DNA of 64,000 nt from Diploptera punctata (GCA_030220185.1 JASPKZ010008353.1:99501-163500); one strand, 5' to 3'; shown: positions 31,521-42,172, counted from the first letter of the stretch. A program made the numbers and translations. The notes: generated from the letters alone by a model not told the origin.

Positions 31521-33303
31521 CTCCGAAACATGAGTTCACCAGGTTAGTCAGGAACACAAACCTCTCCATAGGTGTCGTCAGACCACTCAGCAGAGGCTGA
31601 ATGTCATGGAAAAGTTTTTGTCCCTGATCCGTCATTGGTATAGCAGCCACAGACCCTGGCTGACGTGGAGCAGTGCCTGCAGTAGGTTTAACTGTGATGC
31701 CAGAATTTACCATAGAACTATATGAGACTGTAGGATTAACAGGTTTTGTTGTGAAAGTTCGAGGTTGGGACGCCGGGGTTGTTGGACTTTGGTTTGGTTT
31801 TCTTTTTTCATAAGTCTCTTTTGCTTTCTTATAGGCTTCACAACCCCGGTAGGAAGCGGGATGTCCCTTTTCCCCACAGTTTGCGCACTTCAGCAGGCTC
31901 TTGTCCGTGAGTGCCGCGGTTCTCACCGGACACTCACGATGACTATGAGTACCAGCGCAAATTACGCAAGATGGGGTCAAGGAGCACCCCATGAAAGTAT
32001 GGTTAAACTTCTGGCATCTGAAGCACTGCTTCATGCCAGCCTTAGGTTTGTATGGTTCCACAGCCACCACTGTCAAACAGAGGCGGTTTAAGTTATATAT
32101 TTCTCTACCAGCATCATTGTTCTGAAGTTCCAGGATATATAATGGTAAGGGAGTAATAACTTCTCCTTCTTTTTTGGTGATTTGCTTTACCGATATTATT
32201 GGATATTCTAGTTCTTTAAGTTCTTCCTTGACTTCATCAGCAGTGATGCTGGAGGGAAGCCTCTTTAGAACAGCCCTCAGAGGCAGATCTTTTTTGAGTT
32301 GAAATGTATAAAATTCTTTCTTTGCATTTTTGAAGTATTCTTTGAGTAGATGGAAGTCTGCCTCCGAGGTAGCGTAGTATCTCAAACCGTCCTGGGTTTT
32401 AACTACTTTTACGTCTTTTTCAAATTTTCCTTTTAATTCCCTATTCATCCTGAAAAGGTCACCATGCCCAATCACCGTTATGGGTGGTGGGCGTGGTTCC
32501 CTTTTCGGCTGCGGCATTACTTGAGGCTTCCTGGACGGTTGATCACTACGCCTGGTAGCTGCTGTAGTCTGCTTGTCCCGTGACGGTCCAGGTTGAGGAG
32601 CCTGAGGGTCGGTTGTGTCCATTGAATCCGGTAATTCGGATAAAATTGAAAATCTATTTTGCACTGGCACAGCCGACACCTCATTTTGTCGTGATGTGAC
32701 CGTAGTTGCCTTATTTGTGGATGGTTTCTCTTTATTTGAAACTGTATTCATGTTATCTTTTGAATTATTTTGGGATGGTTTCTCTTTATTTGAATTTGTA
32801 TTCATGTTATCATTTGAACTATTTTGGGATGGTTTCTCTTTCTCATGTGTTTTAATCTTTTTAGGTTCAGGTACATATTCTGTATTCGCTGTAGGAATTT
32901 GATCTGCACCTGTGAAAAAACAGGATACAGGGAGTTCCATAAGTATTGATTTCAATTCATGTAGCATTTTTTCAAAATAATCTTGGTTAGATTTCATATT
33001 GAGCTTAATCTCACTTAATCTTTTTAGGCAATCATGTGTAACATCACGAGCAAAATCGGACTGACCGAAATTTGGGAACGTGCTTATGAAATTGATTACT
33101 ATAACGAGGGCACCACGCACCTCGCTAGCTACTGCTAGGTATTTTGATTCAGTTGGAAATTTTTGATTAACTACGTAACTCTCAAATTTTTTGAGCGCAG
33201 TTTCCCAAAGTTCGTAGGCCGAGGGCTCCTCATACTCAAGGTCCATAGCCTGCTCGGCACTTACGCATTTTAGTGAAGCAGCCATGGTAAGACTGTTCAG
33301 CAC
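31513..33303 (-). CDS. Jockey ORF1: Gag-like RNA-binding protein (596 aa)
   Basis: It should bind the element RNA and form the retrotransposition particle (family knowledge). The N-terminal ~130 residues look helical; the middle is low-complexity, with a near-duplicated 19-residue NKEKPSQNNSKDNMNT-type repeat at about 165-205 and a proline-rich part. A PRE_C2HC/RRM-like region occupies about 320-420, including KKDLPLRAVLKRLPSSITAD. Three zinc knuckles start at about 427: CFRCQKFNHTFMGC (CX2CX4HX4C), CVICAGTHSHREC (CX2CX3HX4C) and CANCGEKGHPASYRGC (CX2CX4HX6C). Three CCHC knuckles after PRE_C2HC is the usual insect Jockey layout. Ends eight bases into ORF2. Confidence 0.9.
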   Translation of the reverse strand: MLNSLTMAASLKCVSAEQAMDLEYEEPSAYELWETALKKFESYVVNQKFPTESKYLAVASEVRGALVIVINFISTFPNFGQSDFARDVTHDCLKRLSEIKLNMKSNQDYFEKMLHELKSILMELPVSCFFTGADQIPTANTEYVPEPKKIKTHEKEKPSQNSSNDNMNTNSNKEKPSQNNSKDNMNTVSNKEKPSTNKATTVTSRQNEVSAVPVQNRFSILSELPDSMDTTDPQAPQPGPSRDKQTTAATRRSDQPSRKPQVMPQPKREPRPPPITVIGHGDLFRMNRELKGKFEKDVKVVKTQDGLRYYATSEADFHLLKEYFKNAKKEFYTFQLKKDLPLRAVLKRLPSSITADEVKEELKELEYPIISVKQITKKEGEVITPLPLYILELQNNDAGREIYNLNRLCLTVVAVEPYKPKAGMKQCFRCQKFNHTFMGCSLTPSCVICAGTHSHRECPVRTAALTDKSLLKCANCGEKGHPASYRGCEAYKKAKETYEKRKPNQSPTTPASQPRTFTTKPVNPTVSYSSMVNSGITVKPTAGTAPRQPGSVAAIPMTDQGQKLFHDIQPLLSGLTTPMERFVFLTNLVNSCFGDG

Positions 33304-33770
33304 TAATTACTTATTACTACACTAGCACTTGGCTTGATTGAAACTGAACTAACAAGGCTTAACAAAGCACTCGCAGTTAATAGAGTTGCTTTGCAGGAAC
33401 CAAACACCACTGTATAAACACAACACTGAAAAAATTTCACTGAAAAACACTGAATACTCTTTAATGGGTGTGGCCGCCAGGCCCCACCCGGAAAAAAGCG
33501 ACACGCTGCACAACACTATTCACCAATTCACTATTTTCAGCCAGCTATCAGAAGAAAATAAAGATTTCAATCTGTAACTTGGAGTAGAGAGAGGCAAAAG
33601 CCCGAGCAGTAGCGCTCAAGACGCCAAGGTTGACCACAGGTTGCCCACCAGTTCACGTTGGCTCGTCGGTGATCCTTACTACCAGTAACAGGAGCTGACG
33701 TTACCGCCAACAGGAAACTTTGCGTACTCGATGTATCTAGGATGCCTTGACTTGACTTCACTGTTCCACT

Positions 33771-34171
33771 AAATTTCTTCTGTTAGATATTTAAATGTGG
33801 CGGCCCGCAGTGAAAACGGAATCTTGTGTAACTCTTATTACATATATTGTATAATTAGACATATATTTAAGTGGTTTATTTCTGTTCCTTCTCTTCTGAT
33901 TTATTTAAAATATTAAATTATTGAACCAACTGATGTATCCAAAAGGATACAATACGAATTTAAGTGTTAAGTAAATGGCTTGGTAAAGGAAGTTTAAAAT
34001 ATATAGGAATAATAAAAGTATACATGGAACACGGTTATATATTATATTGTCTAAGGAAATATGTATAAGTTTTTCTTATGTTAATATTAAGATAATAAAT
34101 GAAGATCAACTATAAAAATTACCTGAATATATTTTTTGGAATAATCAATCTCTAATTATGTAGGTATATTA
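33771..34171. other. No gene recognised
   Basis: AT-rich DNA upstream of the Jockey 5' end. Confidence 0.35.
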
Positions 34172-34433
34172 ACCAACTCACTGGCACTATCGAACCCGTA
34201 GGTTCATGGCCGCGTCGACATAAGCTCCCCACCTAATTACCCTAGCGGAATCCATATCTGCATTTCTTGACACTTGTATAATTTTGATCATCACTCTTTC
34301 GACCAAGGTACTTTTTTTTCGTCGGGCTTAACGCCTTCGACCTGGGCATCGGTAACACTAACTGCAGCCTTGCTACGGCCGGCAATGCTCTCGGGTTCAT
34401 TAAAGCACAGAAACCCCTCCGCCACGACAAGGT
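34172..34433 (-). mobile_element. RTE reduced to its 5' and 3' ends
   Basis: On the minus strand, 34433-34230 matches the RTE 5' leader (start ACCTTGTCGTGGCGGAG, then GTCGAAGGCGTTAAGCC and GACGAAAAAAAAGTACCTTG; compare 58490-58660). It is joined directly to the last ~55 bp of the RTE (GAGCTTATGTCGACGCGGCC ... GGGTTCGATAGTGCCAGTGAG). The whole ORF is absent. Both authentic ends survive, so it could have been copied by RTE machinery as a short non-autonomous derivative. Confidence 0.8.
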
Positions 34434-34599
34434 AAATATATCATATAGAGCAAAAGTGCTATATTGTTAAATAAATTCATGTAAAATTATTATGATGGGA
34501 ACCAGAAGAACTATTGCTTCCACTTCATTAAACTATTTTAGTAGTTAATGTACTACTCTACAAGGCAGAAAGTCAGGTAATAGACTCCCGGTGCGGTCC

Positions 34600-35195
34600 C
34601 TTAAACCTATGGTGTTAGACCAGTCACGCGATAACACAATGGAAATTAAAAATAGAATCGCACAAACAAAACAAGCAATAAATGCTTCAAACTCTGTTTG
34701 GTGGAGCAAGAATATTACAAAAAATTAAAAATTACAAATATTTCAAACCATAATTCAGAGCATTTTAACATATGGTGCTGAAGTCTGGCAAATTCCTACC
34801 AGGGAAATGAAAAGAATTTTAAGTACAGAAATGGATGTTTTAAGAAGATCAGCTGGAAAATCTAGAATGGATAGAATACCAAATAAAGAAATAAGGAAAA
34901 TTATGGGTGTACCAGAGGAGTCAGACATCATAGACATTATAGAAAAGAAAAGATTACAGTGGTATGGCCATGTCGAATGAATGCCAGAGCAAAGATTGCC
35001 TAAAATTGTTATGGAATGGATCCCAATGAAAATGGGGAAGAGAGGAAGACCGAGGAAAACTTGGATAGAAGGGGTACAAGCAGCTATGAATATCAGAGGA
35101 TTGGAGGAAGATCAATGGATGGACAGAGAGGAATGGCGTTTAGTTTCCGGAAGACGGCGGCAGCTGCCATGATACCGGATGAAGATGATAAACCT
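34600..35195 (+). pseudogene. LINE RT carboxyl-terminal relic, (GAT)-tailed
   Basis: Reads ILTYGAEVWQI, MDVLRRSAGKSR, NKEIRKIMGVPEES, KKRLQWYGHVE, a TGA at 34978, then MPEQRLPKIVMEWIP, GKRGRPRKTWIEGVQ and REEWRLVSGRRRQLP. It ends GGATGAAGATGAT. An additional TAA lies near 34725. A 5'-truncated insertion. Confidence 0.82.
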
Positions 35196-35227
35196 ATGGT
35201 GACACCATGGTCATTGAGCATGTAATA

Positions 35228-35375
35228 TTGTTGTAGGAGTAATGCGGCCGTCACGCAATGCCCACAATCCGGCTGACATCTTGTGGCCTTCGTCTAGAAA
35301 GGTGGTAATATTAATCTCCTACCATCCAAAGGACCTCCTCAGGTCTCTAGTGGGATCCATTTAGCCCTTTATTTT
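35228..35375 (+). mobile_element. SINE B, 3' half only
   Basis: Matches 48765-48880 of the full copy: GCGGCCGTCACGCA, CCGGCTGACATC, TCTAGAAAGGTGG, CTCCTACCA, GGACCTCCTCAGG. The tRNA-like head is missing. Confidence 0.65.
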
Positions 35376-35568
35376 AGAGGGAGAAGTTTATACCTAGCAT
35401 TTGTGTTTCCATGCCGATTACACGATGGAAGGACACAACGAAACAATAATGATTTAATGGATGCAACAACCGCAAGCTTAAGGGTCATAAGAAGAAATAA
35501 TCTTTCAATTAACTTTAAATATTATATTTTTAATATATTAAATATTAACGATATTATACATAATCAAT

Positions 35569-35990
35569 AAAACCCAAATCACCAAATTAAAATTTAAAAT
35601 AGTCAACTAGTTTCAATAGCGATACTATCATTTTCAAGACTAATTATTGACTACAGAAAAACTAACTAAAATAGGTAAACAAAATAACAATTCAAATTTT
35701 GACTACGTTACACAACAATATTAATAACTTTAAATTACTTTGTGACAGGAGCTACATTCCAGCCAGTGCACTATTTTATTTAATTAAAAGAGAAGGAATT
35801 TATATTTATGATGTCACAAAGTAATTCAAAATTATTAATCTCGTCAAGTGACGTAGTCAAAATTTAATTTTTATTTTATTTACCTATTTTACTTTGTTTT
35901 TCTTTAGTCAATAATCAGCATTGAAAATGATAGCATCGCTATTGAAACTAGTTCACTATTTTATTTTTTAATTTTGTGATTTGGGTTTTT
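35569..35990. repeat. Foldback repeat 2, ~178-bp arms
   Basis: Left arm 35569-35746 and right arm 35813-35990 are reverse complements with scattered mismatches; the loop is 66 bp. Arms contain ACTAGTTTCAATAGCGATAC and TATCATTTTCAAGAC. The GTTTCAATNNNNNTNNNATCATTTTCAAGAC layout is shared with foldback 1. Its right border touches the start of repeat F copy 2. Confidence 0.9.
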
Positions 35991-36000
35991 ATTTATGTAC

Positions 36001-36940
36001 TAGCTAATACCCGGCGTGCGCTGTTTACGCCTACATAAATGAAAATTAATGTTTTATGTTTAGTTGAATAAGTAAAACGAAAAATGATTATAAATTTATA
36101 TTATTTAGATACCCTGTGCTGATTACCCGGCGTTGCCTGGGAATCTACTTATTCCGATCTTCTTGACATAAATGAGCTGAAATACGAAAATTAATGTGTT
36201 TTATGTTTAGTTAAATACGTAAATCGAAAAATTTATATCGTAATTATTTTTAGATATCCCGTGCTGTTTATCCGGCGTTGTCCGGGATTCACTCATCCCG
36301 ATCTTGGCGTAAATGAGCTGTAAGACAAAAAAAAACTAATGTACATCTTATGATTAGTTGAATAAGTAAAATTAAAAGTAATTATAAATGTATACCGTAA
36401 TTATTTTAATATCCCCGTGCTGATTATCTGGTATTACCCGGGAATCTATTTATTTCGATTTTCCTGGAATAATTGAGCCAAAAGACAAACTGTGTTATTT
36501 TGAGTTATCCGTAAAAGAATACCCGCCATTTGCGGCTACGCTTCCAGAGAAATCTACGTACTTGTCTCGATTTTCTTGGTATCAATGAAAGACAAAAATG
36601 GTTATGTGAGTTATCCGTAAGAGATAAACATATGCTGTCGCGGACTTTTTTGTAGAGCTTTTTGAGATATTCAATTCTGTGAACATTAATTTTGTGTATT
36701 TGTTATGGTTTAGGCAGCATTAGCCATTTAAGCGTACAAAGAGTTACTTTTTTCACGTTTTCCACTACAAAGGGCGATTATTAAGGGTGTAGGAGCTGAG
36801 TATCGCAATTCTCCTATAGCCTATGTTCATCCCGGGAATCTCCTGAACATTTTGCAAAAAGCCCCATCACAATCGGATAAACAGTATGGCCGCGCATAAA
36901 GTACAAACAAACAAACATTCATTTTTATACATTAGATTAG
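36001..36940 (+). repeat. Dispersed repeat F, copy 2 (longest)
   Basis: Starts TAGCTAATACCCGGCGTGCG and ends AAACATTCATTTTTATACATTAG. Extra subunits (GTGCTGATTACCCGGCGTTG; GTGCTGTTTATCCGGCGTTG; GTGCTGATTATCTGGTATTA) make it about 200 bp longer than copies 1 and 3, which points to internal tandem expansion. Confidence 0.85.
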
Positions 36941-36977
36941 ATAACAATTTTATCACCAAGAAGATCATATTATTTTA

Positions 36978-37297
36978 TTAAAAGATAAAGTAAGGTAAAG
37001 TGATCCCACTACGGGCCTCAAGAGGCCCTTGGGGTAGTAGGAGGAGGTTAAAGCTCCCACTTTTCTGGACAATCGACACTTGATGTCAGCCGGGTTGTCA
37101 GCCCTGCGTGATGGCCGCCTTTACCCCCAGAACAAGGGTCTGGTACTCATTTCCGCTAGAGACTGAGTCGACGTCAGGGCCATAGTGCCGCCAGAAAGTT
37201 TGGGTCAGTTTAAAAATCCTGACTCCATCGGGACTCTATCCCTTGACCTTCCGGCTTGTAGTGTAGTGCCTTAACCACCACGATACGGTGTGCCCCT
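36978..37297 (-). mobile_element. SINE B, full-length minus copy
   Basis: Reversed head at 37297-37225: GGGCACACCGTATCGTGG, GTTAAGGCACTACACTAC, degraded B box. Body GTCGACTCAGTCTC, ACCCTTGTTCTGGGGGTAAA and end CCCGTAGTGGGATCACTTTA with a TTACTTTA-type tail. Collinear with the plus copy at 48.6 kb. Confidence 0.85.
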
Positions 37298-37299
37298 AG

Positions 37300-38059
37300 A
37301 TGAACTAAACGGGGGGAAAATAGAATTGAAGGTAAAAAGATGTGAAAAATAAAATGTGTTGATACGAAATCAAGAGATATGTTCATACGAAAGACTTCAA
37401 CAAAAAATTGCAAAATAGAACGATAGTTTTTAGAACTCCTAACAGGAATTTGTATGTTTTTTTACAACTTTATTCATTTCCATATGGTTTTATTCCCTGA
37501 GGGATTAATCAACTGACATATTGATGTTTGGACTTGGTATGATACAGTAGCTGAGAGACTTCGGTTCAAATGTCGAATCCAGGACACAGTAATCCTGTGG
37601 GAAAGAAGCAGATTGATTAATCGACAAAATGATAGATTCAAAAGCAACCGCGATAAGCAGATAGAGTGGAATGAAGCAGATATGACGTCACGTAAAGATA
37701 CAATCAGTGACTTTGATCAAAGGAATTGGAGAATAATTTCGATAAGTGAAGACCCAAGAGAGAGAGAGAGAGAGAGAAAATCAATGTCTTTACAGTGTGT
37801 TTGGAAATAAAATTACTGTGAATGTGCTTCAATCAGATATGTTTTAATGGAATCTACGACTTATAAAATATTTTAATTAATTCTCGGTGCATTAGAGAGA
37901 ATTTCTCAGTATACATAATATAACTAAAAAAATAAAGCTTCAAACCAAAATATAGCGAGCTTAATTAATTAAAAATACAGTTCCGTGAATACGATTATTT
38001 TAACTAATCACGGGATAGTTTTATATTAAGCGAAAAAATGGCGGTAAACTAATAAAATC
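37300..38059. other. No gene recognised
   Basis: AT-rich; contains a short (GA)n at about 37758-37778. Confidence 0.35.
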
Positions 38060-38800
38060 AAATACATCCATTCTATTAAATAACATTAAAAAGAAGAGCG
38101 ATAGTTTCTGTAATTTGGGATCAATTATAGAGAAAGATGGAACATCACATAAATAAATAAATAGCAAAAATGATTAGTAATGCAAGAAAATCCATAGGAA
38201 TGTTAAACTCTATACTATGGAGAGAAACCATCATTAACAGAACAAAACAACTAATTTATAAATCCATACTAGAAAGTATAATGTTATATGGATAGGAATT
38301 TTGGACAATGACTCAACAACATGTCAACAGAATAACTGCAGTTGAAAATGGATTTTTGGAGAAGAGCAACCAGAAAATCTCGACTGGAAAAACATTAGAA
38401 ATACAGAAATTAGAAAATTGATGAATGCAGACAAAAATATAATGGATGAGATTAAACACAGAAGTCTAAAATGGTATGGACACGTAAGACGAATGCAGGA
38501 TGGAAGACTACCAAAGGCCGTCTATGCATGGGAAATTGAAAGAAGGAACAGTAAAGGAAGAAGAACCTCGAAGAAAAGCATTCAAAATTCAATGAGGAAA
38601 TTTGGTGTAACAGATGAAGACACGGAGGACAGAGAACGATGGAGAACTTTAATTAAGGGAAATTTGTGAATGTGTGTTGCAAACTGATAGTCTATAGGTC
38701 CGTAGTATATATATATATATATATATATATAGTTTAATTCATGTTCATTTCTAAGATTGGTTGGAGAAAACTTCTCAAAATGAATTAGTGAGAAACTGGG
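38060..38800 (+). pseudogene. LINE RT carboxyl-terminal relic, sister of 19 kb copy
   Basis: Broken frames spell LGSIIEKDGTS, KSIGMLNSILWRETIINRTK, LESIMLYG-stop-EFWTMT. The open frame 38418-38669 (MNADKNIMDEIKHRSLKWYG, HVRRMQDGRLPKAVYAWEIE, MRKFGVTDEDTEDRERWRTL) carries the final block. The 3' UTR carries a (TA)n at 38707-38732 and matches the minus copy at 18.83-18.98 kb. Confidence 0.82.
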
Positions 38801-39139
38801 TCCGAAAGTAAACATCGATACAACCATATATGAGGCGGATAGAAATAAAGGGCTATAAGTTTTTTGCGCAAAAAACCAATTTGGCTCTTACTTAAATTCT
38901 TGCAGCATAATTTTATTTAATGGCAAAGGGATGTAAGTGTATGCGTTAAGAGTAGATAAATACTTATTGTTACCATTTTCAATTGGTTATGATTTTTTTA
39001 CACAACTTCAACTTTAAACCTGTTTTTCTCAAAACTGCAAAACTTGCACTTACACCCTCTTGATTCTAACCGCGTCTATATGGTCACACATTATATAATT
39101 GGACAGTTAATAACAAAGAGAGAAATTATGAATAAGTAA
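38801..39139. other. No gene recognised
   Basis: AT-rich DNA; a weak imperfect inverted pair (GGGATGTAAGTG near 38929 and CACTTACACCC near 39050) may be the remains of a small DNA element. Confidence 0.3.
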
Positions 39140-39245
39140 CTGAATTGAAATAACTAGAAACAATAAATACCAAAAAATAGGAATAATATGCAGAAAGAAA
39201 TTAAACATAGGCTTAGCTATGGTAACCACGCTATAGGGTATTGAG
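39140..39245 (+). pseudogene. RTE fragment, ~100 bp
   Basis: Aligns with the RTE segment encoding FKYLGTIITNRNEMHKEIK: ATAGGAATAATATGCAGAAA and GAAATTAAACATAGGCT are recognisable. Confidence 0.65.
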
Positions 39246-39689
39246 TATGATTAAAGTTTTCGAAGAAACTAATTGCTGATTTTCATTGGTTTCCGTTATT
39301 CTTTTTCTATCTCTGAAAGGAGAATCCAATTTTATAGGACTGTTTTCTGTTATATATTAAAAAATTGTAATATGCGAAGAAAAATTTAGTCTATTATTTA
39401 GGGAAGCATGGACAGCATACAATATATGATTTCTGTATATTTTCACACAGACACACACACACAAATAAACAATTTGTATGTGATAAAACGAATGATACTA
39501 TGTACACCCTTAGACAAAAAAATTAATCATCTCTTGATTCTATCAACCGATCGGGGAACTTCGTGAGCACTTGCAGAAGCCTTATTCACATTAACACTTT
39601 TCAGTAATTGTACTGTGTTGTTTGCTAGTTAACGCAGTGCACACTCAAGTAACATAAAAGAGAGAGCTTGCCTTTATGTGTTTCCGTGG

Positions 39690-39760
39690 TCGAGAGGTTT
39701 AACACATAGCATCTGCGTTCGTAACCTCACGGGTTCGATTCCCGTTCTACTTTTTTTTTA
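39690..39760 (+). repeat. tRNA-like sequence followed by poly-T
   Basis: GTGGTCGAGAGGTTTAACAC resembles an A-box/D-arm, and ACGGGTTCGATTCCCGT forms a perfect T arm. There is no matching acceptor stem, and the anticodon arm is poor, so it is not a functional tRNA. T8-9 follows within 10 bp. Probably a SINE head or tRNA relic. Confidence 0.5.
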
Positions 39761-39922
39761 CTGAATGTTAGGATAGCATTTCGCCTGTAATACAGTTTCA
39801 TATTTAATTTTATATTTGAGTTTTATGGCTTTAATGCATACACAAAACACATAAATGAACAACTTCTAATAATTAAATGAAGAAAGAAAATAATATCTTC
39901 TAAAATGAAAACTTTAACAAAA

Positions 39923-40150
39923 TTAATATCGGGTGTATGAACCCTCAGCATCTATTACCGCCCTCAAACTGCGGGGCATTGATGCAATCAAATTTCTACA
40001 GTCATGTGGACTTTCGGCTAGAGCATCCCAGACATCCTGAATTTGTGCCCACAAGCCATCTTTCGTCTTTCGTTCACCTGCAGGACAATTAGAGTTCATT
40101 ATAAACAAACTTGTTAGAGGCTGTTGCTTTTGCGCAGAACGTGTGCGCAA
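39923..40150 (-). pseudogene. Tc1-type transposase C-terminal relic
   Basis: The minus-strand frame ends DGLWAQIQDVWDALAESPHD, CRNLIASMPRSLRAVIDAEG, SYTRY. This is the last ~60 residues of a Tc1/mariner transposase, after the catalytic DDE core, with the conserved SMPRR-L-AVI-A-G-YT-Y pattern. The DDE core and HTH are not found nearby, so it is truncated. A different element from the HTH relic at 16 kb. Confidence 0.82.
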
Positions 40151-40321
40151 TAGTCTATTAAAATCAATACATTGACATGGCCTAGAACAAACCCTGAATG
40201 TGGTAAAATAATTGTTACAATAACGACATTAACATTGATTTAGTTCAATTGTCAAAATAAAATGTATTTAATTCATGAAACATTTTAATACAAATATCAC
40301 GGAAAAAACTACATAATTGAG

Positions 40322-40400
40322 GACGCGAACCTGCGACCTTAATTAACAGAAACAGTGACTGCATGCTTTACCGCTGACCTAACAGAGCACGTAGGAGTAT
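40322..40400 (-). repeat. tRNA-like sequence, minus strand
   Basis: Reversed, it gives TTAGGTCAGCGGTAAAGCATG (A-box/D-arm-like) and CAGGTTCGCGTCC (B-box-like). It faces the tRNA-like sequence at 39690, with the Tc1 relic between. Not a full cloverleaf. Confidence 0.45.
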
Positions 40401-40789
40401 CTTCACTCAGTTCATGTCACGTAACGCAGTAGCTCAGGGCCTGCACAATTATGACTAGTTTACTAGTGGGAACCCAGCGCTGTGTCGAGTAGGACTTAGA
40501 AGAAATATACGTTGAAGAGATGTACAGAAGAGAAGTATCAAAATGACGGAAATAGTGGGAGTGTTTGTTAACATTTAATTTAACGAGGAACTTTAACAGC
40601 TCAGGTCATTCGTGTCATAAAACAATACTGTCGTGAAAGAAGTAGCAAATATTTGGTCTTAGGTATGGGTCTTGTGGTTCTTTTACATTTTTTAAATATG
40701 TGCCTGATATATCAGTCGTCTTCAGTTAAAATGGATTTCTGTTAAAAAAAACTCCGTCAATTAGTTTGAATATACTGTAAAATATATAA

Positions 40790-41150
40790 AATATGCTAAT
40801 GAAGTTGAGATCTTTCATCAAGGATACAAGCTTGCTTCCAGATGTACAATTTTTCAAGCAGAGCTTTTAGCTCTATTGCAAGCTGTGGAATGGGTTATAA
40901 CTTATGACCAACAACAAGTCTTCTTGTATTTATAGTGACTCCCAGCAGCACTTTCCGCTGTCAATTACAGATTCAAACGTCACCCGATTGCAACCTCCAT
41001 ACGAGCAAAATTAAACCAACATCTTGGACATATTTGCCTAGGCCGGATTAAAGGACATGCTGGAACTACAGTAAATCAACGTGCAGATTTTCTCGCCAAA
41101 TCAGCTGCTAATTCAAAGATGGATTACTTTTATTCCTTCTGTCCTCCATC

Positions 41151-41187
<37 letters not shown>

Positions 41188-41760
41188 GTAGGTAAATGGC
41201 ACTCGAAAGAGCATTAAGTTTTAGTTTTATGATTTGTCTTTTATCAGTTCGTTCAACGATCCCGTCCATCTTCTGCATTGTTTGAAATTGTATCGCTCGC
41301 ATTTTTGTTCACATATCTTGCATTCACACGAGTCACTCGGTTGGTGGAATTTCGTATATTTACACATTTTGTGCTGATATCCATGTGTTGCTATATTAAA
41401 GAAGTATTAAGAATGCTGACTGGTTAAGCAGTATTAATGGTGCTTTGACACCGTGTTTGACCGAATAAAGTGCAAATACATAGAACCAAATTTTGTATTA
41501 ATACAATTCTTGACTGGGCACGGTAAATTGGGACATTATTTGGAACGATTTAAAATAGGTGTAGATACCTGTATTTGCAAGAACTCCAGCTAGACTATCT
41601 CACATATGTTATTTGAGTGTCCCGCATTTGATTCCAAATGACATGAATTTATTAAAAAAATAGGTTTATTGCCAAAATAGATTTCAACTGCCTTTGTAGA
41701 ATATTTTATGTAAGAAGTGTTGCTATAGGAAGCTATATAACTGTATCTATCATATTTGTA
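40790..41760 (+). pseudogene. LINE relic with RNase H and C-terminal CCHC domain
   Basis: 40845-41110 encodes, with one frameshift near 40935, an RNase H domain: FQAELLALLQAVEW (catalytic Glu), then SDSQAALSAVN (Asp), IKGHAGTTVNQRADFLAKSA (final Asp). 41480-41640 encodes GHGKLGHYLERFKIG, then C-CKNSS...HMLFECPAF, the cysteine-histidine motif that follows RNase H in R1/I-type LINEs. A (TAA)n tract (41153-41186) and some 250 bp of unassigned DNA separate them. No RT core. Non-functional. Confidence 0.8.
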
Positions 41761-42110
41761 AGATACTTTGACTTAATTTTAGTTTGTTAATTAATTGATA
41801 TACTTGTTAATATTACATTAGATTATTCTTGATATGTTACACTATAAATTAAGCATAATCTAAATTAATGTAAAAAATTAATTGAATTTTAATTAAAGCC
41901 CTAACATAAGGGATGGTGAAATAGGGTTCAAATTATTGGAGATTCAATAAAAAAAATTAGTTAAAATCATGTAGGCTTTACAGAACATGTTCCATATTCG
42001 GCATGTCATTTGGCAATGATGTTGGTGTATAAAAGTTGTATGTAGATAACATTTTTACACCAACACCAGTACCAAATGTTCATGCAGAAGATAGAGGATG
42101 TTCCCCCTTC
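41761..42110. other. No gene recognised
   Basis: AT-rich interval. Confidence 0.3.
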
Positions 42111-42114
42111 TGGA

Positions 42115-42122
42115 ATGGCCCC

Positions 42123-42155
<33 letters not shown>

Positions 42156-42172
42156 ACCCCCCCACCCCCCAC
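42115..42172. repeat. Poly-C tract
   Basis: 32 uninterrupted C residues at 42124-42155, then C7 and C6 runs split by single A. The G strand could form quadruplexes. Exceptional in DNA this AT-rich and prone to sequencing length error. Confidence 0.97.

Larger units (their letters stand above)
28634..33770 (-). mobile_element. Jockey-type LINE with two open reading frames
   Basis: On the minus strand: a 5' leader of roughly 470 bp (33770-33304, G+C-richer than the flank), ORF1, ORF2, a 3' UTR of about 150 bp and a terminal (AGTC)n tail (28635-28652 as TGACTGACTGACTGACTG). ORF1 and ORF2 overlap by eight bases (ATGGCTAG, 31520-31513), so translation of ORF2 would need reinitiation. The 5' border is estimated from composition only and I could not find a target-site duplication. 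Both ORFs are unbroken, unlike every other LINE here, so this is the youngest or only potentially active autonomous element. Confidence 0.88.

Noticed and set aside
31765..32091. Plus-strand ORFs over the Jockey element (also 29682 and 32615)
   Set aside because: They are opposite-strand shadows of ORF1 and ORF2.
38707..38827. Minus-strand ORF 38827-38582
   Set aside because: It runs through a (TA)n and the antisense of a LINE end; its IYIYIY segment is a microsatellite translation.
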